From Tahibacter amnicola (lineage in GTDB: Bacteria > Pseudomonadota > Gammaproteobacteria > Xanthomonadales > Rhodanobacteraceae), in the NCBI RefSeq assembly GCF_025398735.1, contig NZ_CP104694.1, positions 5,793,465-5,857,464 on the forward strand: a stretch of DNA of 64,000 nt, in the 5' to 3' direction. The translations under genes were made by a program, and so were the position numbers. Shown one piece after another: positions 17,189-25,977 of this stretch (positions are counted from its first letter, which is position 1; each line of letters opens with the position of its first letter). Below the pieces are notes generated by a model that saw only the letters and a list, made by a program, of their open reading frames with translations, was not told where the DNA came from and ran no database searches.

Positions 17189-17989
17189 TCAGATTTCCGT
17201 CGCGGCGGATTTCTCTTCGGCCTTTGCCCGGTCCCACAGGGCATCCTGCTGGGCCAGGGTCATTCCCTTCAGACCCCCGGCATCCACCGCGAGCTGTTCC
17301 ATGCGGCGGAAACGGCGCTCGAACTTGGCGTTAGCCGATCGCAGCGCGCGTGAAACGTCCACCTTGGCGTGCCGCGCAATATTCACGCTGACGAACAGCA
17401 GGTCGCCGATCTCGTCATTCAGGCGTTCGGCGTCACCGCCGGCGAATTCAGCGCGCACTTCGTCGATTTCCTCGTGCAACTTGTCGAAAACCGGTGCCAC
17501 GTCCGGCCAGTCGAACCCGACTGTCGCCGCACGCGCCTGCAGCTTCCGCGCACGCTGCCACTCGGGCATGCCGCGGGAAATCCCGGCGAGCAGGCTGTTG
17601 TCGCTCTCGCCCCGGGCCTCGCGCTCGGCGCGCTTGTGCGATTCCCAGGCCCGCGTCTGGGCCTGGGCGTCGGCCACTTCCGCGCCGGCGAACACATGCG
17701 GGTGGCGCCGCACCATCTTCGTACAGATTGCCTCGACGACATCGGCGAAACGGAAGTGTCCGGCCTCTTCAGCCATGCGCGCGTGGAACACCACCTGGAA
17801 CAACAGGTCGCCCAGTTCATCGCAGAGCTGGCTGTAGTCACGGCGATCGATCGCGTCGGCGACTTCATACGCCTCTTCGATCGTGTAGGGAGCGATGGTG
17901 TCGAAATCCTGCTGCACATCCCAGGGGCAGCCGCCATCGGGATTGCGCAGCGTCGCCATGATGCGCAGGAGGTCGTCGATCGTATGCAT
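17189..17989 (-). CDS. mazG: Nucleoside triphosphate pyrophosphohydrolase MazG
   Basis: 266 aa from ATG 17989 (AAGGG upstream), matching E. coli MazG (263 aa). Both MazG domains are present: N-terminal 'PDGGCPWDVQQ', 'EEAYEVADAI' and 'ELGDLLFQVVFH', with the second domain near 'EIDEVRAEFAGG' and 'EIGDLLFVSVNIARH'. The enzyme hydrolyses (d)NTPs to NMP and pyrophosphate and lowers (p)ppGpp-related signals in E. coli. It follows cysQ by 47 bp and is the last gene of the minus-strand run from gspG. Confidence 0.95.
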   Translation of the reverse strand: MHTIDDLLRIMATLRNPDGGCPWDVQQDFDTIAPYTIEEAYEVADAIDRRDYSQLCDELGDLLFQVVFHARMAEEAGHFRFADVVEAICTKMVRRHPHVFAGAEVADAQAQTRAWESHKRAEREARGESDNSLLAGISRGMPEWQRARKLQARAATVGFDWPDVAPVFDKLHEEIDEVRAEFAGGDAERLNDEIGDLLFVSVNIARHAKVDVSRALRSANAKFERRFRRMEQLAVDAGGLKGMTLAQQDALWDRAKAEEKSAATEI

Positions 17990-18036
17990 GTGTCGCCCTT
18001 GCGGTGATGCCAACGCACCAGTGCCGGCGCGGCCGG

Positions 18037-18846
18037 CTAGCCCGTACCCAGGCGTTCCGGCCAGGCGACGGAGCGGTCGCCATAGGCCACGAAGTCGCCG
18101 TTGAGCAATGTGCTACGCGCGTTGTAGCGGAATGATTCGCCGGCCAGGGTCGTTACGGCACCGCCGGCCTGCTCCAGAACGCATTGGGCGGCGGCCGTAT
18201 CCCACTCGGACGTCGGCCCCAGACGCAGGTACAGGTCGGCCGCGCCTTCCGCGATACGGCAGAACTTGAGCGAAGAGCCCAGGGCGAACTTCTCGATATC
18301 GCCCAGGCGCGCGAGCAATTCCGCCTCACGCTCGCCGCCGTGCGAGCGGCTGCCGGCTACCCGCAGCGGCTGCGCACAGGCACGCGTGCGCAACGGGACC
18401 GTTTTTCCACCCGGCGTGGCCTGCCCGAAGGCACCACCGCTGTCCCATGCGAACCACAGTTCACCGGTGACGGGCGCCTGCACGATGCCGATGACCGGGC
18501 GATGTGCTTCGATCAGCGCGATATTGACGGTGAACTCCCCGTTGCGCTTGATGAATTCGCGGGTTCCGTCCAGCGGATCGACCAGCCAGTAACGCGACCA
18601 GCGGGCGCGCTCTTCGAACGCGATCTCGGCCGATTCTTCCGAGAGCACCGGCAAATCGGGTGTCAGCGCCGACAAGCCGTCCACGATCACGCGGTGCGAG
18701 GCGAGGTCGGCCGCTGTCAGCGGGGAGCGGTCATCCTTGTGCGTGACCGCGAACTCGCTATGGTAGACCTCCAGGATGGCCGCACCGGCCGTTCGCGCCA
18801 GATCACAGGCGGCGCGACAGAGTGACTCACGATCCGCCGCACTCAT
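18037..18846 (-). CDS. cysQ: 3'(2'),5'-bisphosphate nucleotidase CysQ
   Basis: 269 aa. An inositol-monophosphatase-superfamily enzyme with metal-binding motif 'LVDPLDGTREFIKRNGEFT', upstream Glu pair in 'VLSEESAE', and C-terminal 'SEWDTAAAQCVLEQAGG', the pattern of CysQ. It removes the 3'-phosphate from PAP produced in sulfate assimilation. Its ATG overlaps the nudE stop by 4 bp; the same nudE-cysQ order is common in gammaproteobacteria. Confidence 0.92.
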   Translation of the reverse strand: MSAADRESLCRAACDLARTAGAAILEVYHSEFAVTHKDDRSPLTAADLASHRVIVDGLSALTPDLPVLSEESAEIAFEERARWSRYWLVDPLDGTREFIKRNGEFTVNIALIEAHRPVIGIVQAPVTGELWFAWDSGGAFGQATPGGKTVPLRTRACAQPLRVAGSRSHGGEREAELLARLGDIEKFALGSSLKFCRIAEGAADLYLRLGPTSEWDTAAAQCVLEQAGGAVTTLAGESFRYNARSTLLNGDFVAYGDRSVAWPERLGTG

Positions 18847-19403
18847 GCGCCGGGCCTGTAGCGGCCACTGAGGTATTCCCGCGCGATAAAGAGTGCAGCG
18901 ATGGAGCGCCCCTCACTCACTTCTTCATGTTGCAGCAAAGTGTGCAATTCCGACAATTTCCACGGCACGACTTCGAGCTCCTCCGGCTCATCCCCCTGCA
19001 GCCGTTCCGGATATAGTTCCTGCGCCAGCACCACGTGGGTCATGCTGGTCATGTAGGCCGGCGAGAGGGAGAGCGTCGTCAGGATGCGCAGGTGGCGCGC
19101 GCCGAAGCCGATCTCTTCCTTCAGCTCGCGGTTGGCGCCCTGCTCCACGGTTTCATCCTGGTCGAGGCGCCCTTTCGGCAGGCCCAGCTCATAGCGGTCG
19201 ACGCCGACGCCGTATTCGCGCACCAGCAGGACGGTATCGTCATCGCGCATGGGCACGATGATCACCGCGCCCAGGCCGGAACCCTTGAGGCGTTCGTAGG
19301 TGCGGCGCTGACCGTTGGAGAACTCCAGGTCAACCTGTTCGACGCGGAGGAATCCGCTGGACTGGGCAAGGCGGGTGGCGTGGATCTTCGGGCGTTCGCG
19401 CAT
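18843..19403 (-). CDS. nudE: ADP compounds hydrolase NudE (Nudix)
   Basis: 186 aa from ATG 19403, identical in length to E. coli NudE. The Nudix box is complete: 'GRLDQDETVEQGANRELKEE' followed by IGF. It hydrolyses ADP-ribose, Ap3A and NADH-type compounds. It overlaps cysQ by 4 bp and begins 73 bp after the IMPase-like gene. Confidence 0.93.
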   Translation of the reverse strand: MRERPKIHATRLAQSSGFLRVEQVDLEFSNGQRRTYERLKGSGLGAVIIVPMRDDDTVLLVREYGVGVDRYELGLPKGRLDQDETVEQGANRELKEEIGFGARHLRILTTLSLSPAYMTSMTHVVLAQELYPERLQGDEPEELEVVPWKLSELHTLLQHEEVSEGRSIAALFIAREYLSGRYRPGA

Positions 19404-19476
19404 AGCCCCGATTGTACGCAGGCACGGGGCCAATCGCGTAGCCGCGCTTATGCCGATCCGTCCGCACGACCGGCGT

Positions 19477-20286
19477 TCAGGCCGGCGACTTGCCCAGCGC
19501 CGCGGTGAACTCGGCCAGTGCGCGCGCGTGCAGGCCCGGCGGGCCGGCAAGAATGCCGGTGGTTGCCAGGGAGGGCTCGCCGCCCTCCAGGTCGGTGAAC
19601 ACGGCGCCGGCTTCGCGCAGGATCACCACCAACGGCGCGAAGTCCAGGATGTTGACGTCGGATTCGACCACCAGGTCGATACAGCCGCGCGCCAGCAGGT
19701 GGTAATGAACGAAGTCGCCATAGCCGCGGGTGCGGCCGCTGCGCTGGATCATGCTCGCAAACGCCTGCCAGCGCGGGTCGCGTGACAGCGTCTTGATATT
19801 GCCGAAGGAAATGGCGGTCTGGGCGGTGAAATCCGTGGCCGCCGAAACCTGCACGCGCTCGCCGTTGAGATAAGCGCCGCCACCGCGGCGCGCCCACGCC
19901 AGCTCGCCGTACTCGCTCGCCGAGGATACGCCGGCCACCAGCTCGCCACGGTACATCAGGGCGATCTGCGTGGAGAAAAACGGATAGCGCCGGACGAAGC
20001 TCTTGGTACCGTCGATCGGATCGATCAGCCAGAGCCAGTCGCTGTCGCCCTCGCGTCCCTCTTCCTCGCCGTAGTAAGCGTGGTCGGGAAAGGCCGCGCG
20101 CAGCACGCGCTTGATCGCCGCTTCTGCCTCCCGGTCAGCGACCGTGACCGGCGTTTCGTCGGCCTTGATTTCCACGTCGAATCCGGCGCGGTAGTAGTGG
20201 CGGATCACCTCGGCCGCGGCGGCGGCGGCCTGGCGCGCCACGTCCAGCGCGTGATCGAGGAAGGCGTCGTCGGGTGCGATGGTCAT
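19477..20286 (-). CDS. Inositol monophosphatase family phosphatase (HisN-like)
   Basis: 269 aa from ATG 20286; a GTG at 20295 that overlaps the gspN stop (GTGA) would add three residues and is an equal alternative. Metal site motifs are 'YYGEEEGREG', 'LWLIDPIDGTKSFVRRYPFF' and 'ILDFAPLVVILREAGG'-like 'NILDFAPLVVILREAG'. The 'GTKSFVRRYPFF' version is closest to histidinol-phosphatase HisN enzymes rather than SuhB, but without comparison the substrate is uncertain. It sits directly after gspN. Confidence 0.82.
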   Translation of the reverse strand: MTIAPDDAFLDHALDVARQAAAAAAEVIRHYYRAGFDVEIKADETPVTVADREAEAAIKRVLRAAFPDHAYYGEEEGREGDSDWLWLIDPIDGTKSFVRRYPFFSTQIALMYRGELVAGVSSASEYGELAWARRGGGAYLNGERVQVSAATDFTAQTAISFGNIKTLSRDPRWQAFASMIQRSGRTRGYGDFVHYHLLARGCIDLVVESDVNILDFAPLVVILREAGAVFTDLEGGEPSLATTGILAGPPGLHARALAEFTAALGKSPA

Positions 20287-20291
20287 GGCGC

Positions 20292-21059
20292 TCACAGCAG
20301 CTTGAACAGCTGGCCATGGATCTTGAGCAGCGACGAGCCGTCCGGCTGCAGCTGCCCGATATAACGCAATGCTTCCTGCACCTGCGGATCGCCATTGCGC
20401 GCCGACAGGCGGGCCGTCACATCGAACTGGCCACCCTGCACGACAAACTGGCCGTCCACGATCAACCCACTGGTGCCGTCGTCCTTCACGGTGCCGGCAA
20501 TGCTGTGATCACCCTTCGAGGCGAATTCGACGGTCAGGTCACCAAAGCGGGCCTCGGCCTCGCCGGTGACACCGGCATCACGCCAACGCGCCTTGCCACG
20601 CGCGCCATGGACCCAGCCACCGGCCAGGCGCGCCTCGTCGATGTGTCCGTCCACGCGGCCGAGCAGCTTGAGCGAGGGGATATCCAGCGCGGGCGCGGCC
20701 AGTTCGGCCGGGAAGGCGAAATCGACGTTGTCGGCGGCAATGCTGCCATCCGGGTCGCGCATCACTTCGCCCTTGGCGGTGATCGACCCGCCGCTCAGAT
20801 TCAGCCGGGCCACGATCTGGCGCAGCAGGACGGGGGCTTTGTCCACCTGCCAGTCCAATGCCCCTACCGGGGTGCCGAACACCGTGACGCTGGCGGCACG
20901 GCCGTGCCAGAGCGTGCCGGAAACACCGGCAACCTGCACCGGCCCGAGGTTGGGCTTGAACCAGCGAAGGGCGAGATCGGCCGGCAGCGTGAAGGCCACG
21001 ATCAGCCCGGCAACGCCCAGGAAAAGAATGAGCAGGATCAGTCGACGCAGGAATCGCAT
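20292..21059 (-). CDS. gspN: Type II secretion system protein N
   Basis: 255 aa. A single N-terminal membrane segment ('LILLILFLGVAGLIVAFTLP') is followed by a periplasmic domain with 'VSGTLWHGRAASV' and 'LDWQVDK', characteristic of the GspN family. It is the last gsp gene of the run and starts 27 bp after gspM. In Xanthomonas the N component forms a complex with secretin D; gspD is not next to it here. Confidence 0.87.
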   Translation of the reverse strand: MRFLRRLILLILFLGVAGLIVAFTLPADLALRWFKPNLGPVQVAGVSGTLWHGRAASVTVFGTPVGALDWQVDKAPVLLRQIVARLNLSGGSITAKGEVMRDPDGSIAADNVDFAFPAELAAPALDIPSLKLLGRVDGHIDEARLAGGWVHGARGKARWRDAGVTGEAEARFGDLTVEFASKGDHSIAGTVKDDGTSGLIVDGQFVVQGGQFDVTARLSARNGDPQVQEALRYIGQLQPDGSSLLKIHGQLFKLL

Positions 21060-21086
21060 GCGTTCATTTCCACAAAGAAAGAAAAA

Positions 21087-21575
21087 TCAGGGTTCTTCGA
21101 GCGTGACGCGCGCATTGACGCGTCCGGCGCCCTCGCCGCGGTCGGCCGAAAAGCCGGTCACCACGACGCCGAAATCCCGCGAGAGGCCTTCCATCCAGTC
21201 GGCGATGGCATCGAAGGACGCGCCCTCGAAGCTGACGCGGACGGTACGCGGTCCGACCGGCTCGACGCGTTTCATCTCGTTGGCCAGCTGCGCGCCGCGC
21301 GCCGTGGCGTCGGCCAGCGCCAGGAGCGACTTGCCCTGGCGATCGACCTTGGCCCGTGCACCCTGCCCGCGCAGCTGCGCCACACGGGCCGCCTGGCTGC
21401 GCATCTGTTCGAAATCGGCTTCCTGCGCAGCCACCCGCACTTTCAATTCGCCCACTGAGCGGGAAAGCGGGTGCCAGATCATCGCCCAGCCCAGGAGCAC
21501 TGCGGTGGCGACACCGCCAACCAGGAGAACACGCTGCTCGCGCAGATCACGCTGGGACCACCACTGGCGGATCAT
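21087..21575 (-). CDS. gspM: Type II secretion system protein M
   Basis: 162 aa. A cytoplasmic N-terminus, one membrane segment at about 17-35 ('VLLVGGVATAVLLGWAMIWHP'-type), a coiled coil, and a small C-terminal ferredoxin-like domain ('VRVSFEGASFDAIADWM'). The start overlaps the gspL stop by 4 bp (ATGA). GspM binds GspL in the inner-membrane platform. Confidence 0.88.
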   Translation of the reverse strand: MIRQWWSQRDLREQRVLLVGGVATAVLLGWAMIWHPLSRSVGELKVRVAAQEADFEQMRSQAARVAQLRGQGARAKVDRQGKSLLALADATARGAQLANEMKRVEPVGPRTVRVSFEGASFDAIADWMEGLSRDFGVVVTGFSADRGEGAGRVNARVTLEEP

Positions 21576-22756
21576 TTCGTTCCCCCGGTCAGGCGCAGTC
21601 GGCCGTCGACACCGCCCTGGCTCTGATTCACCGCCGTCAGTTCCACCTGGACGCCAGGCACGGTGGCCAGGCGTTCGCGGATGGAGTCGAGAGTGGGAAC
21701 ATCGGGTGCGGAAATCGCCAGCTCCAGCGTGCCGTTGCGGAACTCCACGCTGCGCGTGGTCAGGCGCGTGGTCGATCCGATGATCGGTGCGATCTGCCCC
21801 AGGATATGCAAAAGGCCACCCGTGCCGGCGCCATCTCCGAGGCGCTGCATCGCGCTTTTCATCAGTGCCGCCGGATCACCGGCGACTTTTTCCATTTCAG
21901 GAAAACTCTGCAGCAGCACGGCGCGCATCGCGTCGTCCAGTCGCTGCGACTGGCGCGACAGGCTGTAGCGCTCCACCGCCATCTGGGCGAATGTGAGCAG
22001 GATGGCCGCACCGGCGAGCACGGCCGCCAGGCGCCACCAGCGCGCGACGGGGGCGGTGCGATGGCGCGGGGCGTACTCGCCCTGCAACAGGTTCAATACG
22101 GGCTCGGCACCGATGCGCTCAGCCAACAGGCCCAGCACGTCGCGCTGGCGCTCGTGGTACGCCGTCACCGGCACCGGCAGGTGCAGGCGGGCAGCCAGCC
22201 GGGAATCAAACACTTCCAGAGGCGGAAGACTGCCGTCGTTGGCCATCTCCAGCCATTCGAGCAGGAAATCCGGTTCCAGTGCCGCGGCACGCCAGCTTGC
22301 CAGGCGAAGCAAGGCGCCGTCGCCCTCGACCAGGAGGCCGCCGACCGGCAGCGCGAGGGATTCGGGAATCAGCACGTCGGGCCGGATACCCGCCTCGGAC
22401 AGCTGTGTCAGCCAGGCCTTGAGCGTCGCGTGCGCCACCGCGCCTACGCCGACCCGGCCCTGCTCCACTTTACCGGCCAGGGCAAAGTGCAATTCTTCCA
22501 CCGGCTGCGCGAGCTGATCTTCCAGCGCATAAGGCACGGCCTTGATCAGCTGCGCGCGCTGCCTGGTGACCGCCGCCGCCTCCAGCAGCAGCACCTGCGC
22601 CGCCGGCACCAGCACGACGATCTCGCGGGCCTGGGCGATGGTGTGCTCGGGCGGCGCGCCGTAGACCGTCGCGCCCAGCGCTTTGCCGTCAGCGCCCTGG
22701 GCCAGCCAGGACCAGCGGTCCTCGGCCTGCCAACGGACCAGCAGTCGATGCGACAT
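21572..22756 (-). CDS. gspL: Type II secretion system protein L
   Basis: 394 aa from ATG 22756. The cytoplasmic actin-like domain (about 1-235) carries 'KAVPYALEDQLAQPVEELHF', the GspL signature; a membrane segment at about 250-268 ('LAAVLAGAAILLTFAQMAV') and a periplasmic ferredoxin-like domain follow. It links the GspE ATPase to the membrane platform. A 203-bp gap separates it from gspK, unusual because other gsp genes here overlap or nearly abut. Confidence 0.9.
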   Translation of the reverse strand: MSHRLLVRWQAEDRWSWLAQGADGKALGATVYGAPPEHTIAQAREIVVLVPAAQVLLLEAAAVTRQRAQLIKAVPYALEDQLAQPVEELHFALAGKVEQGRVGVGAVAHATLKAWLTQLSEAGIRPDVLIPESLALPVGGLLVEGDGALLRLASWRAAALEPDFLLEWLEMANDGSLPPLEVFDSRLAARLHLPVPVTAYHERQRDVLGLLAERIGAEPVLNLLQGEYAPRHRTAPVARWWRLAAVLAGAAILLTFAQMAVERYSLSRQSQRLDDAMRAVLLQSFPEMEKVAGDPAALMKSAMQRLGDGAGTGGLLHILGQIAPIIGSTTRLTTRSVEFRNGTLELAISAPDVPTLDSIRERLATVPGVQVELTAVNQSQGGVDGRLRLTGGTK

Positions 22757-22959
22757 GGGCCCGCCCGTCAGCGACCGCGGCCTGGGGTCTTCCACGCCAC
22801 CGGGCAGGCGGCGGGCGTCCGGACAGGCGACGCATTTACTCCAAGACTCATGGCAGGGGCTCTGGGGCGGCAGGGAGACCGGCGGATTGTAGCAGCAGGC
22901 CGGCCGGGCTCCGCGGCAGGCGCCCACAGACGTGACGCAGGTGGCAATCCCGCCGGGGG

Positions 22960-23895
22960 CTATTGCGAACCGCGCGAACGCTGCAGCACGCGCACGCCGT
23001 TGAAGCGCGTCAGCACGCTGACGGGATGAAACTCCAGGCCATCGAGCACGACATCACCCCTCACCTGGAAGTAGTCGCTGTAGGTGACCAGCCCCAGGTG
23101 GAACTCCGGTCCCAGGCCCACGTTGGCGCGCTGCAGTTCCTGCTGCAGTTCCAGCACGTCCTTGAACGTCGCTTTCCCGTCGTTCCACAAGCGCCGCGCC
23201 AGCTCCTCGGTGATATCCGGATCGAGCGACTGCAGCACGGGAATCGTGGCGGTATTGATGTTCAACGTACTGTTGCGCGGCAACGCGCACACGTGCGGCG
23301 CCAGGGCCGCGTACACGCGGGCATCCACGCCCTGCAGCAGGCGCAGCTCCGAGACGTGTTCGAAGAGACGGTTGGCCGTCTTGTAGGCCGGCGTGACGCC
23401 GGCGTAGTAGGCGTCCTCGGCACCCACGCCGCGGCTGATGCCGCCGGGCTCCAGGTCACCATCGAGCCAGTCGACCACCACGTCCAGCAAGGTGGGATCC
23501 AGGCGCAGCGCCTTGAGCAGGGCGGCGAAACGCTGCTGCCAGACGGCGGCGTGCCGCGAGCCCCACACATTGTTCACATTGAAACAGCCGTCCAGGTCGC
23601 GCACGGTAGCGCTGATGGTTCCGCCCGGCACATCCTGGGGAGGCATCGGGACCGACCAGATATCGTCGCGGAAGTCGCTGCGGCCTTCATCCAGGTCCTT
23701 GAGCAGGAGACGCGCGGCATACTGCTCCAGTCCACGTGCGTAGGCGTCGGCTTGCGAGGTACGCAGCGCATTGCGCGTACGCGCCGCCACCAGCTCGCCG
23801 CGATCGGTGAGACCGGCGATCAGCACCGTGGCCAGCGCCACGACCAGCAAGGCAATGATCAGCGCGACGCCGCGCTGCGGCGCGATACGTCTCAC
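22960..23895 (-). CDS. gspK: Type II secretion system minor pseudopilin K
   Basis: 311 aa from a GTG at 23895 that overlaps the gspJ stop (GTGA); upstream in-frame sequence lies inside gspJ. The prepilin-like N-terminus 'RGVALIIALLVVALATVL' lacks the Glu5 of other pseudopilins, as expected for GspK, the tip subunit. 'STLNINTATIPVLQSLDPDI' matches the helical GspK/SAM-like domain. Confidence 0.92.
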   Translation of the reverse strand: MRRIAPQRGVALIIALLVVALATVLIAGLTDRGELVAARTRNALRTSQADAYARGLEQYAARLLLKDLDEGRSDFRDDIWSVPMPPQDVPGGTISATVRDLDGCFNVNNVWGSRHAAVWQQRFAALLKALRLDPTLLDVVVDWLDGDLEPGGISRGVGAEDAYYAGVTPAYKTANRLFEHVSELRLLQGVDARVYAALAPHVCALPRNSTLNINTATIPVLQSLDPDITEELARRLWNDGKATFKDVLELQQELQRANVGLGPEFHLGLVTYSDYFQVRGDVVLDGLEFHPVSVLTRFNGVRVLQRSRGSQ

Positions 23896-24512
23896 GGCGA
23901 CACCCGCGGCGGCACATCCGGCCCGAGCAGTTCGATCAGCCGCGTGACCTCGCCCAGGCCATCGATATCCAGGCGAAATTCGATGGCGCGGGGCAGATCC
24001 GTATCCTTCGCGTCGCGTGGTGGCCACGCATCGACCCACTGGTTGCTGCCGCCGTTGAGATACCGGAGCTGGAATCGCGTCACGCCGTCGCGCAACGTCT
24101 GCATGACCGGGGTGGTGCTGGCCGCGCGATCGAGCACGACATAGCGGGCGCGGCGGAGGGTCTTGCCGTCCAGCAGATACCCCACCCGCTCGATGCTCGA
24201 ACGCGCTTCCGAATCGGGGCTGCCCCAGCCCAGGTGGCTGAACTCGATGCGGTCACCGTCGCCCTTTAGGGCAGGCAGTGCAGCGCCGTAATTGTCACGC
24301 ACCGGCCGCCGTACCACCGAAAGCAGGTCGCGCTCCAGGACACTGACCGAACGCAGTGTCCGGGTGAAGTCCTGCTGCTCGGCCGCCAGGGCCTCGCGCG
24401 AGCGGATGACGGCGCTCAGGCCGCCCCAGGCGAGGGCCGACATGATCGCGAAAACGGCCGTGGCGACCAGCGCCTCGACCAGGGTGAAGCCGTGCGCACG
24501 AAACGCCTTCAT
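23892..24512 (-). CDS. gspJ: Type II secretion system minor pseudopilin J
   Basis: 206 aa. Prepilin cleavage motif with Glu5: 'AHGFTLVEALVATAVFAIMS'. The 'LERDLLSVVRRPVRDNYG' region is the typical GspJ core. ATG overlaps the gspI stop by 4 bp. It forms the pseudopilus tip with I and K. Confidence 0.93.
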   Translation of the reverse strand: MKAFRAHGFTLVEALVATAVFAIMSALAWGGLSAVIRSREALAAEQQDFTRTLRSVSVLERDLLSVVRRPVRDNYGAALPALKGDGDRIEFSHLGWGSPDSEARSSIERVGYLLDGKTLRRARYVVLDRAASTTPVMQTLRDGVTRFQLRYLNGGSNQWVDAWPPRDAKDTDLPRAIEFRLDIDGLGEVTRLIELLGPDVPPRVSP

Positions 24513-24925
24513 GGGCCCAGGCTCTCCCCGGTGAACCCCGTCATCTGCACGACGGGATCGGTGCGTGCCTCGTCGGTGAAGACCTGCAGCTCCAGGCGAC
24601 GGATGGTCGGGTCCGGCGTTGCGGCCACGGTCATGTCCCAGTACCAGTCGCGGCCGGCGTAGCTTACCTGCCCGTCACGCCGCCCTTCCGCCGGCGTGGT
24701 TTCGGTCAGGCGCACGCGGGTCAGCACATTGGCGGCCACCCACCCGGCCAGGGTGCGTTCGCGCATCGCGCCGAAGTCGCGCGTCGACACACCTGCCGCG
24801 TGGACCAGCGCGGTGAGCGCCACGCCCAGCACGACCAGGGCGATGAGCACCTCCAGCAAGGTGAACCCCTGCATTTGTTGCCAACGCAGCAAAGGCAAGC
24901 GCGCGATCCGGTCAGCGTGACGCAT
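24509..24925 (-). CDS. gspI: Type II secretion system minor pseudopilin I
   Basis: 138 aa from ATG 24925, which overlaps the end of gspH by 14 bp; a later ATG directly before the prepilin motif is possible. The motif is 'MQGFTLLEVLIALVVLGVAL', followed by the 'WVAANVLTRVRL' helix typical of GspI ('A.N'-type). It starts pseudopilus tip assembly. Confidence 0.92.
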   Translation of the reverse strand: MRHADRIARLPLLRWQQMQGFTLLEVLIALVVLGVALTALVHAAGVSTRDFGAMRERTLAGWVAANVLTRVRLTETTPAEGRRDGQVSYAGRDWYWDMTVAATPDPTIRRLELQVFTDEARTDPVVQMTGFTGESLGP

Positions 24926-25457
24926 CGACGCGCTCCCGCTTCAGGTCACCGGCGATATCGCCCTCCAGGCGCCAGCGCTGGGACAGGTCTGCGATGCCCA
25001 GCTCAAGGCGGAATGGGGTGAGTTCGCCACTGGCGTGGCAGGCCACGGCGGGGCTGGCCGGCGGTTCGGTCGTGACTTCCACGAGGATTCCGTCACGGCT
25101 CAGTTCCGCACGAATCGGCCCCGGCCAACTGCGTTGCCGAAGCTCCCCCTCGCTGAACGGCTTCCAGCCGCCTTCCTTGAATTCGCTGAAGCCGTAACCG
25201 CCCGGCAACACGAAGAAGGCCACCGCGTGCCCGCCGATCTCCGCGCGTTCGCAGGCATAGCCCAGCAGCGCCTGCAGACGCTCGGACTCCCGCTCGAGCT
25301 GACGCTCGCCCCCTCCGCCGGAAAGACTCATGCTGACAGCAGCCGCCAGCACCGCCAGGATGACCACGATGACGAGAATTTCGATCAGCGTGAAGCCTGC
25401 GGCGCGCGTGGCGACACCGGCAGCGGCCGTTTGAGCGATGGACGTGCGCGTGCTCAC
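24912..25457 (-). CDS. gspH: Type II secretion system minor pseudopilin H
   Basis: 181 aa, GTG start at 25457. Prepilin motif 'AAGFTLIEILVIVVILAVLA' after a 20-residue leader, then a Gly-rich linker and beta-strand domain with 'GYGFSEFKEGGWKPF', typical of GspH/FimT-like proteins. Nine bases separate it from gspG. Confidence 0.91.
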   Translation of the reverse strand: MSTRTSIAQTAAAGVATRAAGFTLIEILVIVVILAVLAAAVSMSLSGGGGERQLERESERLQALLGYACERAEIGGHAVAFFVLPGGYGFSEFKEGGWKPFSEGELRQRSWPGPIRAELSRDGILVEVTTEPPASPAVACHASGELTPFRLELGIADLSQRWRLEGDIAGDLKRERVDASR

Positions 25458-25466
25458 GCCGCGGAA

Positions 25467-25925
25467 TCATTCCACCCAGTTGCCGATATCGGCGTTCTCG
25501 CCCTCGCCGCCCGGACGGCCATCCGCGCCGAGCGTGTAGACATCGATATCGCCGTGCGAACCGGGCGAGAGGTAGAGGTAGTCGCGACCCCATGGGTCTT
25601 TCGGGCGCTGGTCCAGGTAGCCGTCCTTGCGCCAGTTCGGCGCCTCGGGCGCGCCGGTGGGACGGGCGATCAGCGCCTGCAGGCCCTGCTCGGTGCTGGG
25701 GTAATTGAAATTGTCGAGCTTGTAGGTGCGCAGCGCCGTGACCAGCGCCTGGATATCGGCCTTGGCGCGCGCCGCGCGCGCTTCGCCGGGATGTTCCATC
25801 ACCTTGGGCACCACCACCGCCGCGAGGATGGCCAGGATGACCACCACGACGAGCACTTCGATCAGGGTGAAGCCAGAGGAGACAGACGGGTGGAGAGCGC
25901 GTGGCGACACGGGAGTGCGGTTCAT
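25467..25925 (-). CDS. gspG: Type II secretion system major pseudopilin G
   Basis: 152 aa. 'SSGFTLIEVLVVVVILAILA' is the prepilin cleavage site and hydrophobic helix; 'NFNYPSTEQGLQALI' and 'DPWGRDYLYLSPG' with the C-terminal Asp-rich calcium site are diagnostic of the major pseudopilin. First gene of the gspGHIJKLMN run. gspE and gspF, which precede gspG in Xanthomonas, are replaced here by the divergent bioA. Confidence 0.95.
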   Translation of the reverse strand: MNRTPVSPRALHPSVSSGFTLIEVLVVVVILAILAAVVVPKVMEHPGEARAARAKADIQALVTALRTYKLDNFNYPSTEQGLQALIARPTGAPEAPNWRKDGYLDQRPKDPWGRDYLYLSPGSHGDIDVYTLGADGRPGGEGENADIGNWVE

Positions 25926-25977
25926 TCCAGACCTTGGCTTGCGGCAACGGGAAACCGTCGCCGATCATAGCAAAGCC

